A stretch of DNA of 64,000 nt from Liolophura sinensis (lineage: Eukaryota > Mollusca > Polyplacophora > Chitonida > Chitonidae): assembly GCF_032854445.1 (NCBI RefSeq), contig NC_088302.1, positions 24,317,788-24,381,787 on the forward strand. Direction: 5' to 3'. The first letter of the stretch is position 1; every line of letters begins with the position of its first letter. Made by a program: the position numbers and the translations under genes. Below, one piece after another: positions 34,560 through 45,899 of this stretch. The notes under the pieces are model-generated. The model ran no database searches and was not told the origin of the DNA. It worked only from the letters and a program-made list of their open reading frames with translations.

Positions 34560-36195
34560 GGTTTAACCATGACAACAATGAAACAAGTTCCCAAGGAGAC
34601 GACTCATTAGTTTTTAATACATCAACTTTTAAACCTATAACTGGCGACGATGATCATTTGGAACTATTTATTGACAATTTAAACAACCTACCTCTAGCGT
34701 AGGCCAAATCTAATGTTTCCTGCTCTCAATAGCCTGCAATCAAAAGTCTTCATAGACCACAATGTTATGGACAGAAGTTACTATAAAACATAAAATTCTA
34801 GAAATGCTCAATGATAAGAAGACTTACAGACAAATTTCAAGTAATCCTGATAATCGCATGTTAACGGACCTTCGTAAAGAAAGGGGTTATTTAACCAAGT
34901 TCAAATCCAAAACCAACAATTTTTATAGCCTGCCAAAACTTTACAAATGAGAGCAAATCAGAAATGCCAGTGAAAGTCAAAAACCGGAATACATTACTCT
35001 ACCCCATCCCAGTGAAATAAAATTCTGACCCATCTTTTTACATTAAATTACATTACACTATTATACATTATATTTCACCATGATATCTTACTTAGACCAT
35101 TCCTAAATCACATTAAAGGCTTTGTTAGGGATGACTCATATTTTATAAATTGTTTACCTCAGGAAGTAGTGGAAGATACTGAAATGGCTACATTTGACGT
35201 TTAAAAGTGAATTTATCGCTGAATGTATTAAATTTATTTTGAACAATAATTCATTCTGCTTCAATGATGAATACTACATGCAAATTTTAGGTACTGCCAG
35301 GGGAAACAAAATGGCTCCAGAATATGCAACATTGGTGATGCAGTTTCTTAAAATTAAATTGTGTGAAACTATTTCCTCGAAATAGGGCATGGAGTATGAT
35401 ACAATCCTTGAAAAACAGTGCCTGCGTTATCTAAATGATTATTTGAATGTTTTTCGGCCATCAACCAAGGGTACCATCAAATCGCTGTTGACATCCTTAA
35501 TGCACTGAATCCTCAAATTCCTTTTGGAATGGATGCAAATAATATCAATATTCCTGTTTTAGATATACCACTTGTTAAATCTGGCTGGTTTGCAGTAGTG
35601 TCATCAGTCCAACTATTCGGAATGGGCGACTTATTGAATTAATGTCTGCCTTATTCTGGGGATATCCCGGGTGAATAATAGAGGTTGGGATAAGCAAAAC
35701 TTTATTTCATACCATAAGCGTTTTAGGACAAATCTCACGAAAAGCTGCCAATCAAAATATTATCCTTTTTATATCTACCTACGCTCTTAACAATAATAAG
35801 ATATTCCCTTAATATTAAATACGTTATCTATATTGCACAACAGTGCTAAAATGAAAGATATCATTTACAAATCTATAATTATTAACAGTAAACGACAGAG
35901 ACCAAAACTGAAGGAATGTTAACAAGACTGTTTTTGAGGAGACCAATGAAATGCATGCGTAAGTAAATGTAACAAACCCTGGTGTTGGAGCTTTCATCCA
36001 TACATTGCAAGGTCCGAGTGTTGAATTTGTTACAAACGGTTCCATATTCACTGTTAAAATGAACATTTCTTGTGCATCTAAATATGTTGTATACGCACGT
36101 ACATGCCAGAGGTATGGCAAACTATACATTGGTCAGATAAAAGACTTAAGGTCCCGTCTAACCGTACAGAGACAACATGTTTTCAGTGGATAGCG
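34560..36195 (+). pseudogene. Penelope-like retroelement relic (reverse transcriptase plus GIY-YIG)
   Basis: Penelope-like elements encode one polyprotein with a telomerase-related reverse transcriptase and, in most lineages, a GIY-YIG endonuclease. Pieces appear in the right order but in different frames with stops. KILEMLNDKKTYRQISSNP and FYSLPKLYK are the N-terminal RT region (34780-34947). GFVRDDSYFINCLPQE followed by MATFDV corresponds to the block holding the first catalytic aspartate (about 35120-35203). NNNSFCFNDEYYMQILGTA plus RGNKMAPEYATL is the middle RT block (35230-35340). RYLNDYLNVF stands where a Y/F-x-DD-type motif is expected (35425-35455). NPQIPFGMDANNINIPVLDI follows. VVYARTC with GKLYIGQIKDLRSRL (36085-36165) is the GIY-YIG part, preceded by a cysteine-containing linker. 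The segment between TFDV and the next block appears deleted, and RYLND lacks one catalytic aspartate. No functional protein is possible. Confidence 0.87.
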
Positions 36196-37177
36196 CTTTT
36201 TCCTTCCTGTTAGTTGACATATTAGACAATTTTCTTTTTTTTAACACCACCTTCAAAAGTTTATTCATTTGAGATAGTTCAGGATGAAAAGTAGGCTTTG
36301 CTAGATGTAATTAATAATTAATTATTGTTTATTAGTAAGGATCAACGCGGCCTGAATGGAAGCCATCGGCCATAGATCCTTCCCTGACGTAATGTTGTGA
36401 CATATCCGTAAAATGAACCGCATGTGCTGCTTTAAGCGTATGCACGAATGTCGCGCGAAATTAGGACTATAGTGGCGTTGAGACCAAAACCACGCGCGTA
36501 TCCGTGGAAGCAATCATCCTGCTCTTTAATGACTCTGGCACGGTGTTTCAGCTAAGGAAAATCTCGGAGATGAAGAAGGCGGCTAATTAAAGCGTCCGCT
36601 TCGTGTTTCTAGCCACGCCTTCGTTGACCAGCCAGATAGCGGACAAAGGGTGCCTATTAGTAAGCCGTCTACCATCTCGCCTTTACCTATTCATTTAGGG
36701 CACTTCAAAGGCTGCCTTTGTTCAGTATTGATCTCTAACTCTGTAGACAGACACCAGCATGTTATGACATGCATGGCTGCCATTGTGGATGCGCACATTC
36801 ATGTGGCTTATGACGGAGAGATACAATACTAGTTATTACGTAGTTACCATCTTACGACCTACTCACTTCCTGTGGCTTCTCTGTGGCCCTTCCGCTTCGA
36901 ATTAGGGAGGGCTGCTTTAATCAATCTTGATCGATATTAATGTAGCTGAAGCCCATGGATAAGGCGTCCGCATCCGTAAGCTATCTTTCTACTTCCCATG
37001 GCAGTCTGATATTAAATGACAGAAGACAAATGGTCTCTGTATGGAGTTATTCGTCTGGAAGGATAACAAGAGTGCCTTCATCGTCTGGTTACGTCTGTTA
37101 GATATCAACGATAACTGTGCCATACTTGTATATACTTCGCCAGGTTTTGTCTGTCGGTTTTTTTTTCGTGGGGAATG
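36196..37177. other. Unique non-coding sequence
   Basis: No element or exon recognised after the Penelope-like relic. Confidence 0.45.
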
Positions 37178-37262
37178 GCTGGTGGCTGAGTGGTTAATGT
37201 GCTTGTTTTTCAATCTCCAGGCCACACAAGACGAGAGTTCAATACCAACCTTCGCGAAGACC
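37178..37262 (+). mobile_element. tRNA-like sequence, probably a SINE head or tRNA pseudogene
   Basis: A-box-like TGGCTGAGTGGTTAATG (37183-37199) and B-box-like GAGTTCAATACC (37234-37245) are spaced as in tRNA-derived promoters. The acceptor stem does not pair convincingly, and TTTTTCAA interrupts the anticodon region. A (TAAA)n run at 37376-37400 could be the tail of the same element. Confidence 0.45.
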
Positions 37263-37699
37263 AACCTGTCTGGCAATAAGCGGTGCACCTTGGTGTATTC
37301 TTACATGAAGTTCAGTTGAGACTACTTGTCTTTCACCAATGACATCCATTCAAAACAAAACAAGCACAAAACAAAATAAATAGATAAATAAATAAATGAA
37401 AGTGGCATTTAATAACTGACCAAAGAAAAGAATCTTTCTAACATATTTCTATGACAACAAATTCCCCTAACCATGATGCCAAATTGAAACGTCGAAGATT
37501 GCGTCATAAAACAAGAAATGAAGATCAAAAACTGCCAAGAGATCAGTTTTCATGTTGCGTTGTACAAGAATATGAATCAATATCAGTGACATTGATGAGC
37601 GAATCTTTAAGATCCTGAACGAGTTAGCATTCCACATTCCTGTGCCGGGATTTTATAAACTTTGATCACTATAACTTGTTCATCACAATGTACATGTAA

Positions 37700-38720
37700 A
37701 TTGTTGGCGTCAGTTGCACGTTGAGCAAATTTGTACACTAAGATACCGAGAATTGATGATTAATCTTTGCCTGTCAGTGTATGTGCATGTAGAACTGTGG
37801 AATAGTGCTTATACCAACAATTGTCGAGGAATCTTTCAACACCAAGAATTCTTGAGAAACCTTTGCAGAGTAGGTCACTGGGGATTGTTGGGTAATCTTT
37901 GTACGCCAGTGTACCAAGAATTATTGAATTTTCTTTGTAAGCAAAGATACAAAGAACTGCTTAATAATCTATCCTCTTTAAGGGTACCGGTACCTAAAAT
38001 TGTTAACTAGGCTTTGTATATACGGGAATTAAGACGCATTTAGCAAATTTTTGCACGCTTTGGAACCGAGGAATGTTGTGGAACTATTGTATGTTTAGAA
38101 ATCGAGAATTTTGTCAGTTAATTTTTTGTTCAGCTGTCGCGATCATTTTGGTAATGTTTGCACACTTTGTACAATTCATGTGAGCTTATTGTGACTTGAT
38201 AAAGATCACACAGATGCTCTGGGACACCTTGATTCGTGGGACAGGTATTATAATTGATGCATTGTAGTTGCTTTAGTTTAAGCTAAATGTATGCATTTAC
38301 TGTGGCTTATTTATGTTAAAATAAGGTAACTTGTTAGGTGAATTTTAAATATTGTGTATACTTATATTGGGTAATGGGTAATGTTTCGGAGTTAAAGTAG
38401 CATGACTGCTGGAAAAGTCTTGTACACCGCGTCATGTTAGGTAAACATTACATGTTTTGTTATCGTGACTTGTTGGGTAATCGTCATTTCTTGAGTTGTT
38501 GAGATAACGCTTACAAATGCTGGGATATTGTAATTTTGTAGGCAAATGTTCAGCACTGGAATACCGTGAACTGATGGGTAAACATCTAAAGACTAAGTAT
38601 TAGCCATGACCTAATGTATAAACGTTCAATGTCAGGATACTGTGAATTGTTTAGTGCAAAGTTAAATTCAAGTACATCACGACTTTCTGGGAAATCGCTA
38701 TTTCGCACCTATGCTGGTAA
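37700..38720. repeat. Degenerate ~47-bp tandem array
   Basis: Recurring words follow the order aatctttgtacgcc - agngtaccaagaatt - nttg: for example AATCTTTGTACGCCAGTGTA, CCAAGAATTATTGAATTTTC and TTTGTAAGCAAAGATACAAA, then GAACTGCTTAATAATCT. More decayed copies continue to about 38700 (GGATACTGTGAATTGTTTAG, GAATACCGTGAACTGATGGG). The open frame at 37714-38010 shows the same periodicity as repeated QELL/REL-type blocks. This is an old array with strongly diverged units. Confidence 0.68.
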
Positions 38721-39299
38721 ACATTAAAAACATTAAAACATTACAGAGCCTTGCTGGGCAGTATCTACAAGGTTAGGCTACCCTAACTAAATATGGATAG
38801 GTCAGGTCAACATTGCCTATAGGGTACCGTGCCTCCCTGAGTGCCTTTACGTGTTAAGGGTAGCGTGACTGTCCGTAGTACCTGAATGACTGCCCTACCG
38901 TGGGATGGGTCGGGCCAGGCAACACTGACTACCTGATAACGGTGCATCGATGGAACACAACCCACTTCTCCGTGTTCGAAAAGGGCCGCAAGTTTTTCAG
39001 AGCGCTTCATGAGCTGATGGGATGTCGATGCTGGGCCGATGTCATTAGCGTGCGCATGTCACGGCACTTGCACTGGGATCGATTGCAGGCCTGTCTTCCC
39101 GTGATTGTTCTCTGTGAACAAGCTAATATCCGGAGCGTAGGTCTGTTTGTGTGTAAAATGAGACGTCGATAACCGAGCGGGAATCATGCGGAAATATTGC
39201 GCTTCAGCCCTATGCATAAATTGTTTGCGTAGTGCATAGACTCCATCGCTGGTATGCCACAGGGTTGTGATGTAGGACCTACTCTTCCTTTTTGGTATG
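38721..39299. other. Unique non-coding sequence
   Basis: Short repeats such as GGGTAGCGTGACTGTCCGTA do not form an array. No gene recognised. Confidence 0.4.
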
Positions 39300-40009
39300 T
39301 TACACAAGTGTTCTGACTGCTCCAACTGTTTGGTGTCTGTCCGACCTGTCTGAAGATTGTCCCGCATGTCTGATTTATGCCTGATCTGGGGTCCGACATT
39401 GAGTCTGTTCCACCTGTCTGAACTCTGTTCAACTGGTCTGGAGTCTGTGTCATACTAGTTTGTCTAATCTGATTTCTTTCCTATCTGAAGACTTCTTTTC
39501 TTTTCGCAGTGTTTACCATATCTGTTTCTGCACTGTGTCCCATCTGTCTTCGGTGCAACCGACTTGTCTGGGGTCTGTGCACCTTGCGTTAGTTCTCTCT
39601 GGTTGAAGTCTGTCCCATCTGTCTAGAAGACATCAAAATGTAAATCTTGAGCAACGACAACTGTGTCATAGTTGACAAATGGTCACACACAACCAGTCTC
39701 ATCTATATGTCTGGAGCCTGTTCCATCTGCCTAGAGTTTGTTCCACGTGCCTGTAATCTGATCATATGACTGGAGTTTGATCCACCTGTCTGGAGTCTGT
39801 TCCATCTGTCTGGAGTGTACTTCATCTCCTTAGAGTTTGTTCCACCTGTCTGGAGTCCAATTGTGTGAAGTCTGATCATATGACTGGAATCTGTTCCATC
39901 TGTATGCAGTCTGATCCATATGTCTGGAGTCTGTTCGATCTTCCTAGACGGGAGTTTCACCCATCTGTGTGGTGTGATCCATTTGTCTGGTGTCTTTTCG
40001 AGCATAGTT

Positions 40010-40090
40010 TATTAATTCATTTCATTGGTGTCTTACGCCGCACTCAAGGATATTTCGCTTTTCGGAAGGGCCTCCTACACCATGGTGGGA
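40010..40090 (-). mobile_element. SINE family A, left part of a split copy
   Basis: TTCATTGGTGTCTTACGCCG, CACTCAAGGATATTTCGCTT, then ACCATGGTGGGA, where the inner SINE begins. Continues at 40443. Confidence 0.85.
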
Positions 40091-40442
40091 GTGAGTGAGT
40101 GAGTGAGTGCTTGGGGTTTAACGTCGAACTAAATAATTTTTCAGTCATATGACGACGAAGGAATTGTTAGAGTGCATGTAATGTGCCTCCTTGTTGCAGG
40201 ACGGATTTCCACCACTCTTTCATCTAGTGTTGCTCACCTGAAGCGACTTAAGCTGCCTCACCCGAGCCATTACACTGACACGGGTCAACCAGTCGTTGCA
40301 CTATCTCCTTAATGCAGAACGCCAACCGAGGAGTTTACAAGTTCCTCTTTTAAGGTCTTTGGTGTGACCCGATCCAGGATTGACCCTGAATCTGTCGCTC
40401 CCAAAGTGGAGATTCTACCAACTAGCCATCGGGGCCAGTCAA
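40091..40442 (-). mobile_element. SINE family B, complete, nested in SINE A
   Basis: Best copy of family B. Plus strand: GTGAGTGAGTGAGTGCTTGG tail, TTTAACGTCG, TTTTTCAGTCATATGACGAC, GTGCCTCCTTGTTGCAGGAC, CACCACTCTTTCATCTAGTG, AACGCCAACCGAGG. It ends at the tRNA-like head, whose minus strand has A-box-like TGGCTAGTTGGTAGA and B-box-like GGGTCAATCC. ACCATGGTGGGA (40079-40090) and ACTATGGTGGGA (40443-40454) duplicate the target within SINE A, with one change. This proves that family B moved after this family A copy was in place. Confidence 0.93.
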
Positions 40443-40475
40443 ACTATGGTGGGATGAAACCTGGTCTCGGGAACT
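40443..40475 (-). mobile_element. SINE family A, right part of the split copy
   Basis: ACTATGGTGGGATGAAACCT followed by GGTCTCGGGAAC continues the core interrupted at 40090. The outer element ends soon after, and the 20-bp array resumes. Confidence 0.82.
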
Positions 40476-40996
40476 AGAGGATTATGGTTTTAATTTCTGG
40501 AGTCTGTCACACCTGTACGGAATATACAGGGTCTCTCAAAGCTAATGCTATTTCTCTGGAACATACGACATGCCCTGAAATCTGTCTCATCTGTGCGGTG
40601 CATGTCTCACTTGTCTTCCACTTGCCTGTTCCACATTCTGTAGACTTTGATCACCCTGTCCGGAACTTGTCCTACTTCGTTCTGGAACTTGTCTTGCATG
40701 TCTAGTCTGTCTGGCTTGCCTGACCTTATACACAGTTTATTACCTCGGGGTTAAAAACCGATTTGGTACATGGGCGATGTGGTACAGCAAAAAGATCAGT
40801 GTAATGGGGCCCACCAGCCCTCTGCATTGGAAAGCAAATCTTGTAACTGATATGACAGCAGTGCCTACTACATTATGAATAATCTTATTTTTCTTATTCT
40901 TATTGGTATTGTTATTCAGGTATGCTGATGGGCCTCATTTGAACCTAATAACCGACACTAATGGCCATATGTCTCTAGTATAACAGTGTACTGAGG

Positions 40997-41242
40997 GGCC
41001 TCCGTGGCTCAGTTAGTTAGCGCGCTAGCACAGCGTAATGACCCAGGAGTCTCTCACAAATGCGGTCGCTGTGAGTTCAAGGCCAGCTCATGCTGGCTTC
41101 CTGTCCGGCCGTAAGTGGGAAGGCCTGCCAGCAACCTGCGGATGGTCGTGGGTTTCTCCCGGGCTCTGCCCGGTTTCCTCCCACCATAATGCTGGGCTCT
41201 GTCGTAGTACGGCGTAAAACACCAATCAAATAAATAAATAAA
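40997..41242 (+). mobile_element. SINE family A, young full-length copy
   Basis: Starts GGCCTCCGTGGCTCAGTTAG (A box TGGCTCAGTTAG), then GCGCGCTAGCACAGCGTAAT, B-box region GTGAGTTCAAGGCC, the core TCCCGGGCTCTGCCCGG, and the tail CACCAATCAAATAAATAAAT. TAACAGTGTACTGAGG is identical at 40981-40996 and 41243-41258, a perfect 16-bp target duplication. Relative to other copies, an 18-base piece covering TAAGTGAAATATTCTTGA is missing between two GTA words. Confidence 0.96.
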
Positions 41243-41258
41243 TAACAGTGTACTGAGG

Positions 41259-41768
41259 CCAATTCCACAAAACATTTCTGACTTAAGAATTTAAAACTTC
41301 CTCACCATACTTTGAAAAAATATAACACATTTGTCTTCTGATCACATTTAAGTGGTGGTCAAATTGATAGAACCCCTAAAATAAGCTGTAAAATCGTATT
41401 TCAAATTTTGACTTTAATCAGAATGGTTTGTGGAATCGGCCCCATTATAAGTTACCGAATCCGTTGAGCCAGATTGGTCGTATAACGGCCAAATCATGCA
41501 GGGACAACAGGGGGAAATAGAGTGTTTCGAGTGTTGAGTGCAAGGTACACAGAAGATAAACACCGCGGCATGTTCCTGGCCATTTATTTTATTTATTTAT
41601 TTTTAATTTATTTTTCGCCATATATAAGTAGAAAATGTCACCTGTGCAACATCTGAGAAATTCCGAGTCACTGAGGGGTTGTGTTGGGGTGCGGAGGAGG
41701 GTGGGGGGGTGAAAGTAAACAAAAATGCTTTTCCCAGTTCGAACAATGTGTTAAGTAATATTGATGCT
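41259..41768. other. Unique non-coding sequence
   Basis: A T/A-rich run at 41583-41620 and a G-rich run near 41690-41710. No gene recognised. Confidence 0.45.
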
Positions 41769-42236
41769 TCATGTAAGACCACATACGTGTCTAGCAAATC
41801 AACTTCATGTAAGACCACACATGTGTCTAGCAAGTCAACTTCATGTAAGACCACGCATGTGTCTAGCAAGTCAACTTGATCTAAGATCACCCACATGTTT
41901 AGTGAGTCAGCTTCATGTAAGACCACACACCTGTCTAGCAAGTTAAATTATTGTAAAACCACACACGTGTCTAGCAAGTCAACTTCATCTAAGACCACAC
42001 GCGTGTCTAGTGAGTCAACTTCATGTAAGACCACACACGTGTCTAGCAAGTCAACTTCATGTAAGATCACAAACCTGTCTAGCAAGTCAAATTCATGTAA
42101 GACCACACAGGTGTCTAGCAAGTCAACTTCATATAAGACCACACAGGTGTCTAGCATGTCAAATTCATGTAAGACCACACACGTGTCTAGCAAGTCAAAT
42201 TCCTGTAAGACCACACACGTGCCTAACAAGTCAAAT
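41769..42236. repeat. 36-bp minisatellite, 13 units in perfect phase
   Basis: Unit: TCATGTAAGACCACACACGT followed by GTCTAGCAAGTCAACT. Thirteen units occupy exactly 468 bases without indels. Variants include ATCTAAGATC (unit 4), TTATTGTAAAACC (unit 6) and the AAATTCATG/AACTTCATG alternation. The twelve-residue period keeps frames open on both strands (KSTSCKTTHVSS forward, LLDTCVVLHEVD reverse). The reverse frame is hydrophobic and periodic, but nothing else suggests translation. Confidence 0.96.
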
Positions 42237-42454
42237 TCAAGAAAAGAAGAGAAAAGAACATATTTATACAACCTGTACCTTAAATGAGAGATCTCTACAA
42301 ACTGTAAATTTATTTTTAGATTTTTTTTATGACAGAAAAACGGTTTTAAACATCGTCACTTTCTGCAACATTCACCGATTCGAGGCACATTGAAATCCTC
42401 ACCATGTTTTTAGCTTGTACAGTGAGAAGCCTCCTTTCCTCCTCACAGTCTGTG

Positions 42455-42716
42455 TATTGGGGGCCTCCGTGACGAGGGGGTTAGCACGATAGCACGAGCC
42501 TCTCACCAATGCGGTCGCTATGAGTTCAAGTCAAGCTAATGCTGGTTTCCTCTCCGGCCGTACATGGGAAGGTCTATCAGCAACCTGCGGATGATCGTGT
42601 GTTTCTCCCGGATTCTGTCTGGTATTCTCCAGCTATAATGCTAGCCGACGTCGCATAAGTGAAATATTCTTGAGCAGGGCGTACAACACTAATCAAATAA
42701 ATAAATAAATAAATCT
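42455..42716 (+). mobile_element. SINE family A, near full length
   Basis: GGGGGCCTCCGTGACGAGGG, GGTTAGCACGATAGCACG, GTCGCTATGAGTTCAAGTCA (B box region), TTTCCTCTCCGGCCGTACAT, GCAACCTGCGGATGATCG, GCATAAGTGAAATATTCTTG, and CACTAATCAAATAAATAAAT. About 15 bases of the head are missing (the AATGACCCAGGAG part). No target duplication could be confirmed. Confidence 0.93.
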
Positions 42717-45419
42717 AAGGATGGACCTCATTTGTCTGTGTTCAATCAATAATCTGTGCTTTGTGGAATCATACTCTGTGATGATAGGCGTTAAAGCATA
42801 ATCATTCATTCTGCGTTGATAAATTATGTTGCTGCAAACTGTAATTGTATGTAATCTATGTATTTATTATCGTGCATTTTTTGTATTCTAGGGATTTGAG
42901 TGTGCAATAAACATTTAATAATAAGTATCTACCTGTCTTAAGAGTTGTGAATTTTGATCTGTATAGTACAGGTAAGTCTTGTACCATAATACCGGTACAC
43001 GCTTTCCTTTCCACGTCACCAGAAGTAATATGATCATACCATAGTTCCCAATGAATAGAGTGCCTCAGGGAATAGGTATTTAAAGCATATGGCTTGTTTA
43101 GTGAATGTGGAATAACTGTGACAGCGATTATGGAGGAATCGTGTTTTACCTGGCAGGCTATCCTCTCCGGCGTGGGCCGGGGATAAACCAACCGTTACTC
43201 TGAAAGCTCAGCGTCTGTTTGAGCTCTCCTTAGGTGTACATGGTAACCGCTCTAAAGTGTGTTATCAGTAAACGAGAAATCCGGACAGTCTGCGCATGCA
43301 TGACCTGGATTTCTCCGCTGCGGGGAAGAATAAACGCATGTGGCTAACCCAGAGAGCATAGTAACCCTCAGGAGTCACACATAATTGAAAAATTTTCTTT
43401 CATTTCACCTAAATATTTGTCTTGTAGCACTATTGGTAAAATCATAGCAGCGACAGCAGTATGATAGTTGGCAAATGGTTTCACCTAACCGGTAAAATAC
43501 GGTCTCTTGTCAGTTTACCTCAGTTATGGTTTTACTCTAACTCTTCATGATGAAGATTAAACAGTAGCAAATTACACACCCTCTACTACCACGGGCTAAG
43601 CAGAATTGACCCCTGAAACTTTGGATGGACTCGAACAAATGGTTTAATTTGAAAACTTATCGAGAAATAAATATTAAAAAAGCAGAACTGAGCTGAATAC
43701 TAGACTGTTGCCAAAATCTGCAATGTAGTAGAGTAGGTATAAATGACCAGGTGCTTTTCATTGTTACAATCTGTCTTATGGTGGTCGGATTTAGCAACCC
43801 TTGTATTCTTGCGCTCTGCACGCTTCCAGTATTTGACCGACGCATTGCTCCCGAAGCTGTTTTCATTATTTTACCTGCGCGGTCTATCTTAATGGCTCGT
43901 GATACCACCGCGTATGAAGTCAAGTTCATCTGACGTCAGAGAGAGAAACGAGGCTGGATGTAGCTGACTGATTATACAGTAATTTACGCGATACCACAAA
44001 CGAGAGTTGCTGCTACTCAAACGCATCCTCTGAGCCAGGTTATTTTTTTACTTGGATAGAGAGGGGCGTGAGAGGCACATCTGTGGCGTATTAAGTACCG
44101 AACACCTGTGGGAAGTAAACTTACATTCCCATGCGTAGGAAATTACATGTCGGTTAGCTAGGGCAGAGCCGTTAAGCTAACTAAATAGTTGTTCTAAATA
44201 TATATGAACATGTAAGTGGAAGCGTATTGCATCCGAAAGGGAAAATGGCGTGGTAGAGAAATAGAAGAAGTCTTACTCCGACTAGAATACCTTAGAATAC
44301 GTCAGAGAAGTTAAACCCTACGTCCGATACGGTATAGACTGTTACAAACATTTCCATGGAACAGCTGTCGGTTTGTTTTAGCGTTCCTACCAGTGTCAGC
44401 TAAGCCAATGCATATAATATTATTCCCAGAACCGCATTATTTACGTCCGTCTTTCCGATTTATCTCTGGCCGTATACATAAACGACGCGTAAGCCAGGCA
44501 TAAAATACAGACGTACCAAGGGCAAATATATATTCCCTATAAATCCAGACTTCCATGTCTTGTCGTCGGGTTGATGTATCTGTTTTCACTTCCAGCGTTT
44601 CACCCCATCGCGTTCAATCGACCAAATTAACGGTGGTCAACAGCAAGTACTTCAGCCGGCCATTAGCTTTGACGTGAGCCCCATCTGACCATTACAAGGG
44701 CTATATAAGAGTAGGTGAGAGTTTCTAATGGCGGACACAGACGTCACTCATGGAATTTCCTGCCCAAAGAATTTAGTCTATAGCGTTCGGCGGATATTAA
44801 TCTTTGCACAGCGGAAGTAAAGGGCCAGTGCCTTCTAGCCAGGCATGACCAACGAGGTGTAGCCAAGCATATCCACGCCGTGGAGGGTTAGCAAAATTTG
44901 ACCAATGAGGGTAAGTCTAGAATTCTGTCCTTTTGAGTTGGAGTATGAATTTCCTTTTGATGTTGCAACAAGTTTTGCAGAACTACAAAAATGTTTATAA
45001 AAACCATATTCAAAAATATATTTAACATTTTTCTGAAAGTGTTGCTTTATAATTTTAAAATTTTGACCAGTTAGCAACGAGTTCATTTTTAACTGATTCA
45101 TAATCGCCACAAAGTTAAAAAAAGAAAACTTGAAAAACTTGTTGTTAAAACTAGATTACGGCTGTATTCCCCGACAGTTTTGAAGTATGTTATTTTCGTT
45201 GCTTTTCAAAACCAGGCTCTTTATCTAACCAAGCCCTCCATTGACAGTAAATCGCTTAGTTCCCATTTAATCTTACTACTGATTGTATATAGCATATAAT
45301 CTACTGTTACTCACAGCTTTCTAGGGACGAATCTGCGCATACGGTCTCATCTGATTAGTTTGATGTCAAATATATACAAAACGTAAGTGAGCTAAAGAAC
45401 GTAGGTATGTTTATGGTTT
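42717..45419. other. Unique non-coding sequence
   Basis: A tail-like AGGCGTTAAAGCATAATCAT near 42787 is the only element hint. No gene recognised in 2.7 kb. Confidence 0.45.
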
Positions 45420-45839
45420 CCGGAACCCAGCGCCTTTTGCCAAGATTTTAATACTTCCAGTTGCATTCGAAAACGCGCTCCTAAATGCCCCGGAATCCAG
45501 CACCTTTCGCCAAGATTTTAATACTTCCAGTTGCATTCGAAAACGCGCTCCTAAATGCTCCAGAATCCAGCGCCTTTCGCCAAGATTTTAATACTCCCAG
45601 TTGCATTCGAAAACACGCCCCTAAATGCCTCGGACTCCAGCACCTTTCGCAAAGATTTTAATACTTCCAGTTGCATTCGAAAACGCGCTCCTAAATGCTC
45701 CGGAATCCAGCACTTTTCGCAAAGATTTTAATACTTCCGATTGCATTCGAAAACGCGCTCCTAAATGCCCCGGAATCCAGCACTTTTCGCCAAGATTTTA
45801 ATACTTCCGATTGTATTCGAAAACGCGCTCCTAAATGTC
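45420..45839. repeat. 70-bp tandem repeat, six units in exact phase
   Basis: Units start at 45420, 45490, 45560, 45630, 45700 and 45770. Shape: CCGGAATCCAGCACCTTTCG, CCAAGATTTTAATACTTCCA, GTTGCATTCGAAAACGCGCT, CCTAAATGCC. No indels. The period is not a multiple of three, so frames do not persist. Units 4-5 share CAAAGATTTT, and 5-6 share TTCCGATTG, as expected of stepwise local duplication. Confidence 0.97.
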
Positions 45840-45899
45840 TTGTTCCCACTCTCACTGTTTATTGGGCTTTGGTGACAAAAAGTAATCGTTAAAGACCAC

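Larger units (their letters stand above)
39300..40735. repeat. ~20-bp degenerate minisatellite split by nested SINEs
   Basis: Unit near TCTGGAGTCTGTTCCACCTG. Copies are clearest at 39710-40000 and weaker at 39340-39620. After the SINE block (40010-40475) the same motif resumes at 40495 (TCTGGAGTCTGTCACACCTG) and decays to about 40735. Spacer length varies between about 18 and 24 bases. Confidence 0.85.

Noticed and set aside
34740-36195. Short open frames at 34762, 35194 and 36005 as separate small genes
   Set aside because: They are consecutive pieces of one decayed Penelope-like retroelement.
41603-42393. Several 107-130-residue periodic open frames that resemble repeat proteins
   Set aside because: Explained by the 36-bp array, since every frame without a stop in one unit stays open.
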